A program made the position numbers and the translations under genes. This document shows, piece after piece, positions 16,557 to 27,500 of a stretch of DNA of 64,000 nt. Below the pieces are notes generated by a model that saw only the letters and a program-made list of their open reading frames with translations, was not told the DNA's origin and ran no database searches. The DNA comes from Pseudomonas saxonica (GTDB lineage Bacteria > Pseudomonadota > Gammaproteobacteria > Pseudomonadales > Pseudomonadaceae): the NCBI RefSeq assembly GCF_007858365.1, contig NZ_VFIO01000001.1, positions 496,001 to 560,000 of the forward strand, written 5' to 3'. Position 1 is the stretch's first letter. Every line of letters begins with the position of its first letter.

Positions 16557-19012
16557 TGATCAATGTTCCCGACTTAGACCTGCGCGCTTCTGATATTGCC
16601 ATTACTGCAATGGCCGGTGAATTTCCACGGGCAAGTACCCCCGATAACTTATGGGCACTTCTATTTGAAAAAGCATTTGTTTCTACGCCTTTTTCCCTAA
16701 CACAGCGCTGGCCCGATGATGAGTCAACCGGCTATAGCCGCCATGCTGCTTTTATCGAAAACGCGCACGGCTTCGATCCCGGTTTTTTTTCGATGGCCCC
16801 TGTTCAAGCCCTTTACAGCGACCCTCAAGAACGCAGGCTCCTACAGACGACGTATCACGCCCTTGAAAACAGTGGGTATTTTCAAGATCCCCATGGCGAT
16901 GTAGGTGTATATACCGCAGCCATGTACTCGCACTATCAAAACCTGGGTGAAAACACGTCTGCTTTCAGTACTTCATTCGCACAGATCGCGAATCGTATTT
17001 CCCATCGCCTTGACCTCACGGGGCCTAGCCTGTGCGTTGACACAATGTGCTCTGGCTCTTTGGTAGCTCTTCATTTAGCCGCCACGGCTTTGCGTCAGGG
17101 TGAATGCCGCATGGCAGTAGTCGGTGCCGCCAACATTCATTCATGCTCCGGTAAATTCAGACTGCTTTGTGAAGGCGGGTATTTAAGCCGCACGGGTCGC
17201 TGCCATACCTTCGGTGCACTGGCGGACGGTTACATGGCGGGCGAAGGCAGCATCGCGGTCGTGATCAAAACAGTGGCGCAAGCTCAGGCTGACGGCGACC
17301 CTATATTGGGTGTTATCCGTGCCAGCGCCGTGGGTTCGGACGGGGGTGCCGGGGCTTTCACCGTACCGGACGCCAACGCGCAGGCGCGGGTGATGCGCAC
17401 AGCCCTGGAACGTGCAGCCATCAACGCCAGCCAGATCAGTTATGTGGAGTGCCATGGAACCGGAACCCCTGTGGGCGATCCGGTTGAAATAGCCAGTCTG
17501 GCGCAGGTGTACTCAGGGAGTGATCGCCCTTTGCTCCCCATCGGGTCGATAAAAGGCAATATCGGACATCTGGAGGCAGCGGCCGGTCTGGCCGGTCTCG
17601 TCAAAGTGCTGTTGCAATTGCAACATCAAATGTTACTGCCCAATGTCGGCGCGCACCCTGCCAACCCTAAGCTGAATTTGCCGCAGGCCAATCTTGAAAT
17701 CGTTTCCACGCCTCAATCCTGGCAAGGCCAGCGCTTGGCTGCGATCAACTCGTTTGGCGCCGGTGGTACCAATGCCCATGTCATCTTGCAAAGTGCGCCG
17801 CCACTGCCCATGCCTGACGAGGTGAAAGGAGCACATCAATGGATGCTCCCCGTATCGGCCCATACGACAGCGTCATTGAAAAAGCGCCTGGCCCAGTTAA
17901 TCGAATGGATCGACACACACCCCAGTCTCAGCCTGTATGCCTTAGGCTACACATTGAGTTGCGCACGTCAGCATCATCGCTTCCGGGTCTGTGTCCAGGC
18001 GCGGGATCTGAGCGAGGCCCGCAGCGCTTTGGTAAAAGCCCTCGACGGCCCTTTTGACGATTCGCGCCAACCCTCAATAACTTCAAAGAATCGTGCTCTG
18101 ACGCCAGCCCAGGCTTACTTGCAAGGGGATGTCGTTGGCTGGACGCAGCTGTATCCAGTTCGATCCCTGACCGCATTGCCGCCCTTTCCTTTTGCTAACC
18201 GCCACTTCGATGCCCTCAATGGCCCACTGCGCCAACCTGCTCCCGCGCCCACCAGCAGCACGCCCAGCCAGGTTGCGCCCCTGGTAACCCCCTCCGATTC
18301 ATTGTTGAGTTGGGAACACCTTCAGGGCGACGGACCTACCGTGCTCTTACTCACGCCAACCAATGTGTCCAAGCGGGCATGGCATTGTCAGACAGCGTTC
18401 TTGCAGCGCAACGGCTTCAACCTATTAATCCCCAGCTACCCGGGGCATGACGGCAACAGCATGCCTGATCAGGACTTTTCCCTGACTGATATCGCAGACG
18501 CCATAGCGCTGTATCTAAAACACCACGCAACCACACCGGTTCACTGCGTAGGCTGGTCGCTGGGGGCTTCGATTGCCCTGCACCTGGCCATTGATCACAG
18601 CAGTGTGCTTGACAAGCTGTGCCTTATTTCAGGCTCAGCCCGGTTCATGCACAGCATTCCCCATATGCTCGGGGCTTTCAGGGATGAAATAGAGCAATGG
18701 GATGAATTCATTTCGTTGCAACTGGACACACGGCAGGACGCGCGACTGGCGTTATTGGCCGGGGCCAATAAAGAAGCCATGAACCGCTACTACCTCCTGC
18801 TGCGTGATTACAACGTGCAGCCTCGTTTGGCAGAACTGAGCACTTGCACATTAGTGATTCACGGTATTGACGATCACTGCATTACCCCTCAAGAACGTGA
18901 TTTATTGGGCAACCATGAGCGTTGCAGCCTCCGGCAATTACCCGGCGGGCATTTGTTGCCCATCACCGCTTCAAGAGCCATCAATACACTGTTGCTGGAG
19001 CATTTCTCATGA
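16557..19012 (+). CDS. Polyketide synthase protein: ketosynthase fused to alpha/beta hydrolase
   Basis: 818 residues from ATG 16557. A ketosynthase spans ~12-415, with nucleophile Cys165 (DTMCSGS instead of the usual DTACSSS) and catalytic His300 (ECHGTGT) and His338 (KGNIGHLE). A post-KS linker follows, ending LPPFPFANRHF. From ~590 to the end is an alpha/beta hydrolase with nucleophile elbow GWSLGAS (Ser669), an acid near HGIDDH and a C-terminal GGHLLP histidine. There is no acyltransferase or carrier protein in the chain. The hydrolase may release the product or edit misloaded acyl groups. The stop overlaps the next start as ATGA. A longer TTG start exists at 16484. Confidence 0.88.
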
Positions 19013-22000
19013 CGCCCGCCTCGACTTCGGAGCGTCTTATCTGGCGCTGGTTTCGAAACTCGCCCAATGATCCACGGCTGATATTGCGTTACGCCTTTGA
19101 AGTGCAGGGCAGCCTGGACCTGACCCAGCTCGAGGGCGCCTTGCACGTACTCATAGAGCGCCATTACCCCAACCTGCTAGCCCGGTTTACCGAAATCGAA
19201 GGCACGCTTTATAAATTTTATGCAGAGGGCATTGCACAGCCTCTTTTGCATCACCAGCGCTTGAGCCCGCCTGCAACAGAACCAGAACACTGGACCCGGA
19301 TTGATCATCAGAACGGTCCCCTCTATCGGTGGACCTGCACCGAGGCTAACGGCACGTCGACCTTGTGGATTGCCATCAGTCATCTGGTGACGGATGCAGC
19401 TGTGTACGGGGACATTTGTCATCTGCTGCAGACGCTGACTGACTCGGATGACCCGGCAAGTCTTGAATGCCTGCGCCAGCCCCTTGATCTGAGTCCCGCC
19501 TCTTCCTGCGCCGAAGCCCGAGCGTTCTGGCAACAACAGGTCGAGGGGCGTCAGTTGTCTGCATTCGTGCCTTTTGTGGAGCACTGCATCAGTCACAAAA
19601 CCTTGCCACCCAGCTATTTGCGTATTCACAGAGAACTGACGGGGCATGACATCAGGGAGCTCATGCGCGCGTCTCAAGAACATCACGTCACCCCTTTTCA
19701 ATGGATGCTGGCCTGCACGCTAATGACTGTGGGCAGTTACCTCAAAGGACAACCGACTGAAACCCGGCCACTCATTGCACATGCCGTTTCGGTTGCCGAA
19801 GCCGATTCAGCACTGGCCTGCCACACCAATGTCCTGCCCTGCATGGTGGACTATGACCCCACCCGGACCGTCAGCGAGCTGCTGGCGGATATCAAGCAAT
19901 GGCGACGTCTTTCACGTCCTTATCAAGCGTTTGATGGCCTCGATATTGCGGCGATGTCAGCACCGTTTACCGACGTATTTACGCGCCCGTTCAATGTCAT
20001 GGTGACCAGTGCCGAAGGCGCGCTCCCCATCCTCACACCGCAACTGCAAGGCAAGCCCAGCCGACTGGTAGCCGAACTGGCCGGGGCCTCCAACGCAGAC
20101 CTCTGCGTGGCCATTAATGTCAGTGATGATCGAGCGCGCTTAATGTTTGAATGCGCGAGTCACGGAACCGACCCTTCACGCATCAACGACTTCGCCCACC
20201 ACTGGCTAGTCGCGCTGCGCTGGATGATTGACAACCCGAGCCGCAGCCTTGGCGAATTCAGTGTCACCCATGCTCGCGCACCTGTTTCTTGCACCGAAGC
20301 GGCCATCGCGGCCAAGGAACACCCGCTGGCCGCCGTCACCCGTCATGCCCTGAAGCAACCCGCGAAAATGGCTATCAGTGGACCAGACGGACACCTCAGC
20401 TATCAGCAGGTCCTGAGCGCCACACGGGCGCTGGCCTTTACCCTGCAACCACATCACACCCTACGCCCCGTGGCACTGCACTTGGGACGATCCACTGACC
20501 TGCCTGTCAGCCTCTTGGCGTTGCTGGCCAATGGCATGCCTTTCATGCCAATCGCCACCGACAATGACGCGACACGTGTTGATGAACAAATCAATCGCTT
20601 GGGATGCACGCTGATTGTGTGCGATGAGACCAGCCGGGATCAGTTGCAGGCGAGGCACCCGGACAAAACGTTGGTCACTCCGTCAGAGGCCAAGGCTCAG
20701 CCAGTTCCTGATGGCTGGCAGCCGAACATTGAATGCCAGACCGATCATGACGCCTATTGGATAACCACCTCGGGCAGCAGCGGCACGCCCAAGACCGTGA
20801 TCGTGCGCCAGTCGAGCCTGTTCAACGTGCTGGCCTCAATGCGTAATTTCCCGGGTCTGCAGGATCGGGACCGGATGCTCGCATTGGCACCGATCAGCTT
20901 TGATATCTCTCTGCTGGAGCTTCTATTGCCCCTGCTGGCAGGTGCCAGCATGGTCATTGCACACGACAGCGTGCGACGTGATGGCCACGCTCTGGGCCAG
21001 TTGATTGATTCCTGCCGGGCCACGGTGGTTCAAGCAACCCCCAGCACATGGCTCGCGCTTCAAGCCAGCGGCTGGCGGTCACAGCAGACATTACGCTGCT
21101 GGGTGGGAGGCGAGCCGTTGACGGCACAATGCGCCGAGTATTTGCTGTCTCAGGGCCAGGTTGTCTACAACCTCTATGGGCCGACAGAGGCCACAATATG
21201 GGCATCGGCTTCACGAATTACCGACCCTCAGCACTTGACCTTGGGCGCGCCCGTGCAGGGCAGTCGTTTTTATGTACTGAACGAGCAACTTGAGTCAGTG
21301 CCTGCCGGGGTCCCCGGCGAGCTGGTGATCGCCGGAACTGCCCTCGCTGCCGGTTATCTTGAGAGCGATCAACAAGGTTTTATAGAGGCCACAGATAGCC
21401 ACGCCAGGCTGTATAGAACGGGCGATACGGTTCGCCATGACGGCAATGGTCAGTTGTTTTTCATCGGTCGCAGTGACACTCAGATCAAGGTCTCGGGTCA
21501 GCGCGCTGATTTGACCGAAATCGAACAGGCCCTCCACGAGTTCGCGCCGCAAACCCAATGGCTCGCAGCACTCAACCCATTACCCTCGCCGCATCTGTGT
21601 GCGTACTACGCAGCGGTACCGGACTGGCAACCGAATCTGCGTGAACTGACACAACGCCTCTACGGGCGACTGTCCGGCTACGCCATTCCGCAACGACTGA
21701 TTGGCGTTGCCCACTTGCCCCGCACTGCACATGGCAAGCTTGATCGACGCAATGTGCACACCTTGACCGCGCTTCATGACACCCGACGTGCCGCCGCTCC
21801 CACCCAGCTGACGCCTGAACTGCAGACTGACGCCAAGGCCACGCTCACATGGCCGCAATTAAGCGCCATCATCACTCAGGCGCTCAACATCGAAGTGGAA
21901 GATCCGACCTTGCCGTTTGGCTGGTCCGGTATCAACTCTGTCTCCCTCAACCACCTGTCGTGGTGCCTGACCCATCAACATAACCTGGCAATCAGCGCCG

Positions 22001-23769
22001 CCCAGATCATATCGGCCATCAGCCCCCAAGGGCTGTTGAGTAAACTTTCAGGCTCCCAGGCGGATATGCCGCCCCCGTTGCTGCCACCTGTAGTGGACGC
22101 CCTACTCACCGGGCAAAAAATCGCAATCATTGCGATGCACGGCCAATTACCGGGTGCCCGTGACCTTAACCAGTTTTGGCAGCAGCAACTGGACGGCGCC
22201 TGCGCGATCAGTGCGCACACACGGACGTTTCTGAACGCTGACTTTCGTGCCGGTTTTATCGACAACATCGCAGGCTTTGACCACGGGTTGTTCCGCATCT
22301 CGCCTCGCGAAGCCGCACAGATCGATCCACGCCAACGGCGTCTGCTGCAAGCCGTGTGGTGCACCTTGCAACATGCCGGTTACACGCAACAACAGTTGGC
22401 GGGTACCCGCACCGGGTGTTACATCGCGGCAACGGGCATGGATTACCAGGCATTGCGCGTTCAACAGCAGGCCGACGTTCAAAGCCATTGGCTGCAAGGT
22501 GCGTCAGCGGCCATGTTGTCCAATCGGCTATCACACTTTTTTGATTGGCACGGTCCTTCAATCACCATCGATACAGCCTGCTCCAGCTCATTCGCAGCGC
22601 TGATTCGGGCGTGTTCGGATTTGCGCGATAACACCTGCGACACCGCCATTGTCGGCGCCAGCAATCTGCTGATGGATCAGAGGGCCAATAACGCACTGGC
22701 TCTGGGCGGGTTTTTATCTCCTACCTATACCTGCGCGGCTTTTAGCAGCGCTGCCAATGGTTATGTACGCGCCGAAGCCACGGCGACTTTTATGCTCAAA
22801 AGGCACTGCGACGCGGTGCGCGATAAAGACCCCATCCTGGGGCTTATCAGTGGTTATGGCGAAAATCATTCAGGCCGTACCGCCTCCCTGACGGCCCCAA
22901 GCGGTGACGCTCAAGCCCGATTGCTCAGCAGCCTGTACGACGAGGAACTGATCCATCGCGTCGGGTATCTGGAGCCCCATGGCACCGGCACGCTACTGGG
23001 CGACCGAATCGAACTGGGCGCCCTCAATGACACATGGAACCGTTTTAAAACCCGAGGCGGGCCACCGATTGCACTGGGCACCCTCAAAAACAATATCGGG
23101 CACTGCGAGGCCAGTGCCGGGCTGGCCTCACTGATCAAAGTCGTGCTGGCGCTCAAGCACAACGCCATTCCCATGAGCACAGTGATTGCCGGCAGTACGC
23201 CGCTTGAGCAACTGGCGCCGCATTTCTTTCTGCCCGACAGCACCGTGCAGTGGCCCGATGCAGGGGATCGAGTCGCCGGAATCAGCAGTTTCGGCTTTGG
23301 CGGTCATAACGCCCATATCGTGGTCGAACACGCGCCACTGGCGTCTTGCGAATCCAGTATCCCGCCCGCGGACACGGCGTTGCTTTACGTTATTTCCGCT
23401 CACAGCACTGCCAGCCTGCAGGCCTTGCGCAGCGCGCTGTGCTTATGGTTGAGCAAACAGAACGACAGCCCGGAACATCGACTCGCAATCGCCGCCAACC
23501 TGGCTTTTTGCCGAGAGCACATGCGCTATCGAATGGCGTTTACCGCCAGCAGTCTCAGCCAACTGATACACCAACTGGGTGCCAGTCCCCAAGCTGCGGA
23601 CAGCCCTGCCCGACACCCCTACCTTGAGCCATTGCGTTTGAGCTATATGGCGGGAAACACCCCTGACTGGCGCACCGTTTTCCCCGCAGGGCGCGCCCGT
23701 GTGATTGCCATGCCTGAGTACCCTTTTTCGGAGCAAGACCATTGGTTCGACAAGCAGATACCTCTATGA
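19009..23769 (+). CDS. Hybrid NRPS-PKS: C-A-PCP-KS, predicted glycine-activating
   Basis: 1586 residues. Condensation domain ~1-430 with H125-x3-D129 (SHLVTDA; the first His of HHxxxD is Ser). Adenylation domain ~455-925: A3 TTSGSSGTPKT at 586-596, A5 NLYGPTEATIW, A8 RTGDTVRHDGNGQLFFIGR and Lys910 in GKLDRR. The ten pocket positions read by eye D-I-L-T-W-G-L-I-W-K, against the glycine code DILQLGLIWK (8 of 10). Carrier protein follows with phosphopantetheine Ser977 (GINSVSL). Ketosynthase ~1055-1480 has Cys1191 (DTACSSS), His1324 (HGTGT) and His1365 (NNIGHCEA). No AT domain. It would condense an acyl group with glycine and then extend by one ketide. Confidence 0.92.
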   Translation: MTPASTSERLIWRWFRNSPNDPRLILRYAFEVQGSLDLTQLEGALHVLIERHYPNLLARFTEIEGTLYKFYAEGIAQPLLHHQRLSPPATEPEHWTRIDHQNGPLYRWTCTEANGTSTLWIAISHLVTDAAVYGDICHLLQTLTDSDDPASLECLRQPLDLSPASSCAEARAFWQQQVEGRQLSAFVPFVEHCISHKTLPPSYLRIHRELTGHDIRELMRASQEHHVTPFQWMLACTLMTVGSYLKGQPTETRPLIAHAVSVAEADSALACHTNVLPCMVDYDPTRTVSELLADIKQWRRLSRPYQAFDGLDIAAMSAPFTDVFTRPFNVMVTSAEGALPILTPQLQGKPSRLVAELAGASNADLCVAINVSDDRARLMFECASHGTDPSRINDFAHHWLVALRWMIDNPSRSLGEFSVTHARAPVSCTEAAIAAKEHPLAAVTRHALKQPAKMAISGPDGHLSYQQVLSATRALAFTLQPHHTLRPVALHLGRSTDLPVSLLALLANGMPFMPIATDNDATRVDEQINRLGCTLIVCDETSRDQLQARHPDKTLVTPSEAKAQPVPDGWQPNIECQTDHDAYWITTSGSSGTPKTVIVRQSSLFNVLASMRNFPGLQDRDRMLALAPISFDISLLELLLPLLAGASMVIAHDSVRRDGHALGQLIDSCRATVVQATPSTWLALQASGWRSQQTLRCWVGGEPLTAQCAEYLLSQGQVVYNLYGPTEATIWASASRITDPQHLTLGAPVQGSRFYVLNEQLESVPAGVPGELVIAGTALAAGYLESDQQGFIEATDSHARLYRTGDTVRHDGNGQLFFIGRSDTQIKVSGQRADLTEIEQALHEFAPQTQWLAALNPLPSPHLCAYYAAVPDWQPNLRELTQRLYGRLSGYAIPQRLIGVAHLPRTAHGKLDRRNVHTLTALHDTRRAAAPTQLTPELQTDAKATLTWPQLSAIITQALNIEVEDPTLPFGWSGINSVSLNHLSWCLTHQHNLAISAAQIISAISPQGLLSKLSGSQADMPPPLLPPVVDALLTGQKIAIIAMHGQLPGARDLNQFWQQQLDGACAISAHTRTFLNADFRAGFIDNIAGFDHGLFRISPREAAQIDPRQRRLLQAVWCTLQHAGYTQQQLAGTRTGCYIAATGMDYQALRVQQQADVQSHWLQGASAAMLSNRLSHFFDWHGPSITIDTACSSSFAALIRACSDLRDNTCDTAIVGASNLLMDQRANNALALGGFLSPTYTCAAFSSAANGYVRAEATATFMLKRHCDAVRDKDPILGLISGYGENHSGRTASLTAPSGDAQARLLSSLYDEELIHRVGYLEPHGTGTLLGDRIELGALNDTWNRFKTRGGPPIALGTLKNNIGHCEASAGLASLIKVVLALKHNAIPMSTVIAGSTPLEQLAPHFFLPDSTVQWPDAGDRVAGISSFGFGGHNAHIVVEHAPLASCESSIPPADTALLYVISAHSTASLQALRSALCLWLSKQNDSPEHRLAIAANLAFCREHMRYRMAFTASSLSQLIHQLGASPQAADSPARHPYLEPLRLSYMAGNTPDWRTVFPAGRARVIAMPEYPFSEQDHWFDKQIPL

Positions 23770-26700
23770 CCCACGTTAGCCCCGCCGCCATTTCAGATGA
23801 CAGGGAGATTCCCGACCAGCCTCACGCTTTTGTCATGCAGTGGCACGCACATGCTTTGGCAACGGACATCGCCAGCCAGAGCATAACCACGCTTTACTTC
23901 TGCCCGGCAGGTCAGGCCTCCTGCCTTAAAGGCAGTTGCTCGCGGTTCGACGAACTGCTGGAGTTTGGCTCGCAGCAAGCGACCATGCGCCTTAACCACT
24001 GCGAAGATCAGGGGCAGCCCTACGCGTGCGTGATCGTCGTCAAAAGCCTGTGGCACGACGGCGTGGACGACACGAACCACAGCCGGTTCATCGAGCTTTT
24101 ACAACGTCTGGCCAAGAGTAATTGCCAGCGCATCAGCGTACTGACGCTGGCCGCCATTCGCTGCGAATCCGCATACCCTCGGGTCCGTCATCCACTGGAT
24201 GCGGTCTATCTGGGGTTGGCCCACGGCTTTGCAAAAGAAACGACACGCCTGCCTGTAGCCCTTTACTCCCTTGCGCAATTCGATCAGTTGCACATTGACA
24301 GTGCGCTCACTACCCGCCCGACAAACCCCAACGGCGCCACCCTGGGTATTGGCAATGGCGCCTGCTGGAGCGCCACTCTGGTTAAAGCACAGTTACAAAC
24401 ACGCCCCTCCCCCTATGTCGAAGGTGCGACCTACCTGATTATCGGTGGGCGCAGCGGTATCGGCGCCGAATTGGCCAAGTACCTGGCCAAGGAATACAAG
24501 GCCACCCTTGTATTGGTCAGTCGATCCGTGGCCAATGAATCGCTGCTGCACGAACTGGTGGGGTTGGGCGCCAATCCCTGCCATGAGCAATGCGACATCA
24601 GTGAGCCAGGCGCCCTGGCAAGGGTTCTGGCCCGCTATCCATTGCTGGACGGCATTTACCACTCAGCCCTGAACCTGGCCGACGCTTCTTTTGAAAACAT
24701 GACGTGCGCTCAGCTCTTGCAGTCGCTGCAGCCGAAAGTTCATGGCGGCTATCAGTTGCTCCAAGCGCTGCGCCAACGCCAACAATTGCCGAGCTTCGTC
24801 ACGTTTTTTTCTTCCATCCAGTCCTACATCGCTTACCCGGGCCAAGCCAACTACACCGCGGGTTGCCTGTGTACCGATGCACTGGCCGATCTCTTCGAGT
24901 CGGTGCTGTCAATCCCCGCCCGCGTCATTAACTGGGGTTACTGGGGGAGCGTCGGCGTTGTCGCGGATGAAGCCTATCAACGCAAGATGCTGCGCTTGCA
25001 AATTGGCTCGATAGAACCCGAGCAGGCCATGCCGATGATTGCGCACATCCTCGCCTCTGACTGGCCACAAGTCGCTTGCCTGCGCCAATCGAAAAAATCC
25101 TTAAGGCTGCGCCATATCGATCCGGATCGCCTGATTCGTTCTCAAGACCTCCCTAAGCACCTGATCTCTGAATATAAGGAAGCACCTTCCATGATCCACT
25201 CCCTGGACACCATCGCTCGACTGCTCAACAGCAAATCCATCCCTTACGACACGCTCAATGAACAAGCCAGCGTACTGGATGACTATGCTCGCTATCGCTG
25301 GCATCAAGTGCTCAGAAACAACGAGTGGACCATTGGATCTCGGCATGAAAAACAATGGCATGCCCTGCAACAAATACCGGACGCCCACAGCCTGGACCAA
25401 GAGGCTTTGCTCAAGCGTTATCCTCAGCTACGCAATCTCGTGGCGCTGCTCGAACAGTGCCTGACGCACTACCCCGCGGTCCTCAGTGATCGCATGTCGG
25501 CGCTGCAAGTCCTCTTCCCCCGGGGCGATGCCAGCCTGTTGAAAAACTGGTACACCAGCATGCCAATGACGCGGCTGTTAAACGTCCATACGGCCGAAGC
25601 CATCATCAGCCATGCCACTACGACGAATAACCATGCCCTGAGAATTCTGGAGATTGGCGCCGGTACGGGATCAACGCCGCGAGTGATCCTGCCGATAATC
25701 GCCAACCACGTCGCCGAGTATTGCTACAGCGATGCTTCAGAAGCGTTTAAAAAATCGGCCAGCGAGGAGTTCGCGGCCTATCCGTTTATGCGCTATCGAC
25801 AGATAGATGCGGTCAACCTCCCAGAGGATCTGCACGAGTACGACATCATCATTGCCTCCAACGTGATGCATGCCGTCGCGCCTGTGGGCAACGTATTACA
25901 ACGTCTGGCCGCAGTCCTTAAAGATGACGGCCTGTTGATGCTCAATGAAACCATTTACAGGCACGACGTACTGACCATCGCCTTTGGCATCATTGACGGA
26001 TGGTGGCCGAACGACGATTCGACCGTCAGCAGAATCACCGACAGCCCATTGTTGAATGAAGACAATTGGCGCCATGCGCTGCTGACCAATGGCTTCAATC
26101 ACGTCATTGCCCATGGCAACGAAAGTGCTCAACTCATCATCAGCTCCAAACTGCGCCCGACAGAGACGCATACCACGCCAAAGGCTGAGAACACGCTCGC
26201 GAGCAGCGCCGTCATCGCCGATCGCCTGAGTGCAATTATCAGCGAGGTGATTTTGCTCGACGCCGCCGACCTGGATAGACAGGCGCCTTTGGCTGAATAT
26301 GGTGTCGACTCCATTTTGGCCATGCAGATACTCGACACCGTATCCGCTGAGTTCGGGCCACAACCCGCCGACATTCTGGAGCGACATACCAGCATTGAAG
26401 CACTGGCGGCGCACCTCAGTGACTGCGCGAAGCCTGCCCCGGCGGCCTCGCACGATAACAGTGACAACCCGAATCATGACGCCATTATCCACACCCTCAA
26501 AGCCATAATCGGCGACGTGATTCTGCTGGAGCCGCAAGACATTGATCAGCAGTCCTCACTGGCAGACTACGGTGTGGACTCAATATTAGCGTTGAACATC
26601 ATCGAACAATTCTCGGCGGTATTCGGCCCTCAACCACCCGATCTGATCGAGCAATACCCAAGCATTGTTGCCCTCGCTCATCACTTCGCCTTGAGTCAGG

Positions 26701-27500
26701 CACCCGCGCAATCGGCTGCGCAGACAGGGCCAGCCACCCCTGAACCCGAGACGCTGCCCGATAGCGTCAGCCATCACCAGGTCGGCGGCCAGCGAATAGC
26801 CCCCGGGGCCTACGCGCTTTCCTGGATGACTGAAGCCAGCGGCGCACGACAGTTGAACAATGTGTGCTGGCATCGCCCGATGGTTCGCCTTAAAGATGCG
26901 CATCTCAACTATGCCGACGGCAAGTTCAGCATCGTCGACCAACGCAGTGGTCATGTGCTGTGTTCAGGTGAATATGACCTCTCGCCCCCGGTCGCCCAAG
27001 CGCCTGTTGTCGTGTCCCTGGCCCATGCTCAGATCATGGACAGCGCCAGCATCTACCGACACTTTGAACAATGCGGCTACAGCTATGGCCCCCTTTACAG
27101 AGGGATCGCCATGGCATGCGTGGGTGACAAACAGGACATCAGTGTCCTCATGACCCCCCTGAACTGCGAAAAGCTGTTGCCGCCTGCCTTGATCGACTCA
27201 GGCTTGCAAACTTCCATTCTGTTGAACAACGCTCAAAATGCCACGACCCCCATGTTGCCCACGCACCTGAGCAGCCTGCGTCTTTACGCGCTGCCTGCAC
27301 CGGGAGAAAGTGTCATTTGCCAGGCGACTCTGCTTAGCCGAAGTGACAAAGGCGCCCGCTACGACTTCAGCTACTCGCGTCTGACAGGTGAGCTACTACT
27401 GACACTGACCGGCATGCTCGCGGTGGCCGTGCCCACCACGCAGTTAACTCGCCAGGGCATGCACGACTTGACGCCCTCACAGCAGGAGCAACTGGCATGA
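23766..27500 (+). CDS. Polyketide synthase: KR-cMT-ACP-ACP-DH
   Basis: 1244 residues. After a ~210-residue structural KR half, the ketoreductase has NADPH motif GGRSGIG (227-233) and catalytic Ser350/Tyr363 (FFSSIQSY, GQANYTAG). A C-methyltransferase follows with SAM motif EIGAGTG (629-635) and ASNVMHAV. Two tandem acyl carrier proteins carry Ser849 and Ser939, both in GVDSILA. The C-terminal ~250 residues form a dehydratase with the complete HxxxGxxxxP signature (His1004 to Pro1013) and the DxxxQ acid (Asp1144, Gln1148). No KS or AT is present, so this chain must work with the ketosynthases of the two upstream proteins. A dehydratase after tandem ACPs is an uncommon order. Confidence 0.9.
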   Translation: MTHVSPAAISDDREIPDQPHAFVMQWHAHALATDIASQSITTLYFCPAGQASCLKGSCSRFDELLEFGSQQATMRLNHCEDQGQPYACVIVVKSLWHDGVDDTNHSRFIELLQRLAKSNCQRISVLTLAAIRCESAYPRVRHPLDAVYLGLAHGFAKETTRLPVALYSLAQFDQLHIDSALTTRPTNPNGATLGIGNGACWSATLVKAQLQTRPSPYVEGATYLIIGGRSGIGAELAKYLAKEYKATLVLVSRSVANESLLHELVGLGANPCHEQCDISEPGALARVLARYPLLDGIYHSALNLADASFENMTCAQLLQSLQPKVHGGYQLLQALRQRQQLPSFVTFFSSIQSYIAYPGQANYTAGCLCTDALADLFESVLSIPARVINWGYWGSVGVVADEAYQRKMLRLQIGSIEPEQAMPMIAHILASDWPQVACLRQSKKSLRLRHIDPDRLIRSQDLPKHLISEYKEAPSMIHSLDTIARLLNSKSIPYDTLNEQASVLDDYARYRWHQVLRNNEWTIGSRHEKQWHALQQIPDAHSLDQEALLKRYPQLRNLVALLEQCLTHYPAVLSDRMSALQVLFPRGDASLLKNWYTSMPMTRLLNVHTAEAIISHATTTNNHALRILEIGAGTGSTPRVILPIIANHVAEYCYSDASEAFKKSASEEFAAYPFMRYRQIDAVNLPEDLHEYDIIIASNVMHAVAPVGNVLQRLAAVLKDDGLLMLNETIYRHDVLTIAFGIIDGWWPNDDSTVSRITDSPLLNEDNWRHALLTNGFNHVIAHGNESAQLIISSKLRPTETHTTPKAENTLASSAVIADRLSAIISEVILLDAADLDRQAPLAEYGVDSILAMQILDTVSAEFGPQPADILERHTSIEALAAHLSDCAKPAPAASHDNSDNPNHDAIIHTLKAIIGDVILLEPQDIDQQSSLADYGVDSILALNIIEQFSAVFGPQPPDLIEQYPSIVALAHHFALSQAPAQSAAQTGPATPEPETLPDSVSHHQVGGQRIAPGAYALSWMTEASGARQLNNVCWHRPMVRLKDAHLNYADGKFSIVDQRSGHVLCSGEYDLSPPVAQAPVVVSLAHAQIMDSASIYRHFEQCGYSYGPLYRGIAMACVGDKQDISVLMTPLNCEKLLPPALIDSGLQTSILLNNAQNATTPMLPTHLSSLRLYALPAPGESVICQATLLSRSDKGARYDFSYSRLTGELLLTLTGMLAVAVPTTQLTRQGMHDLTPSQQEQLA

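Noticed and set aside
18922..19008. Upstream extension of the NRPS-PKS protein start
   Set aside because: The extension overlaps the hydrolase coding end in another frame, while the ATG at 19009 forms a 4-nt overlap and begins directly at the condensation domain.
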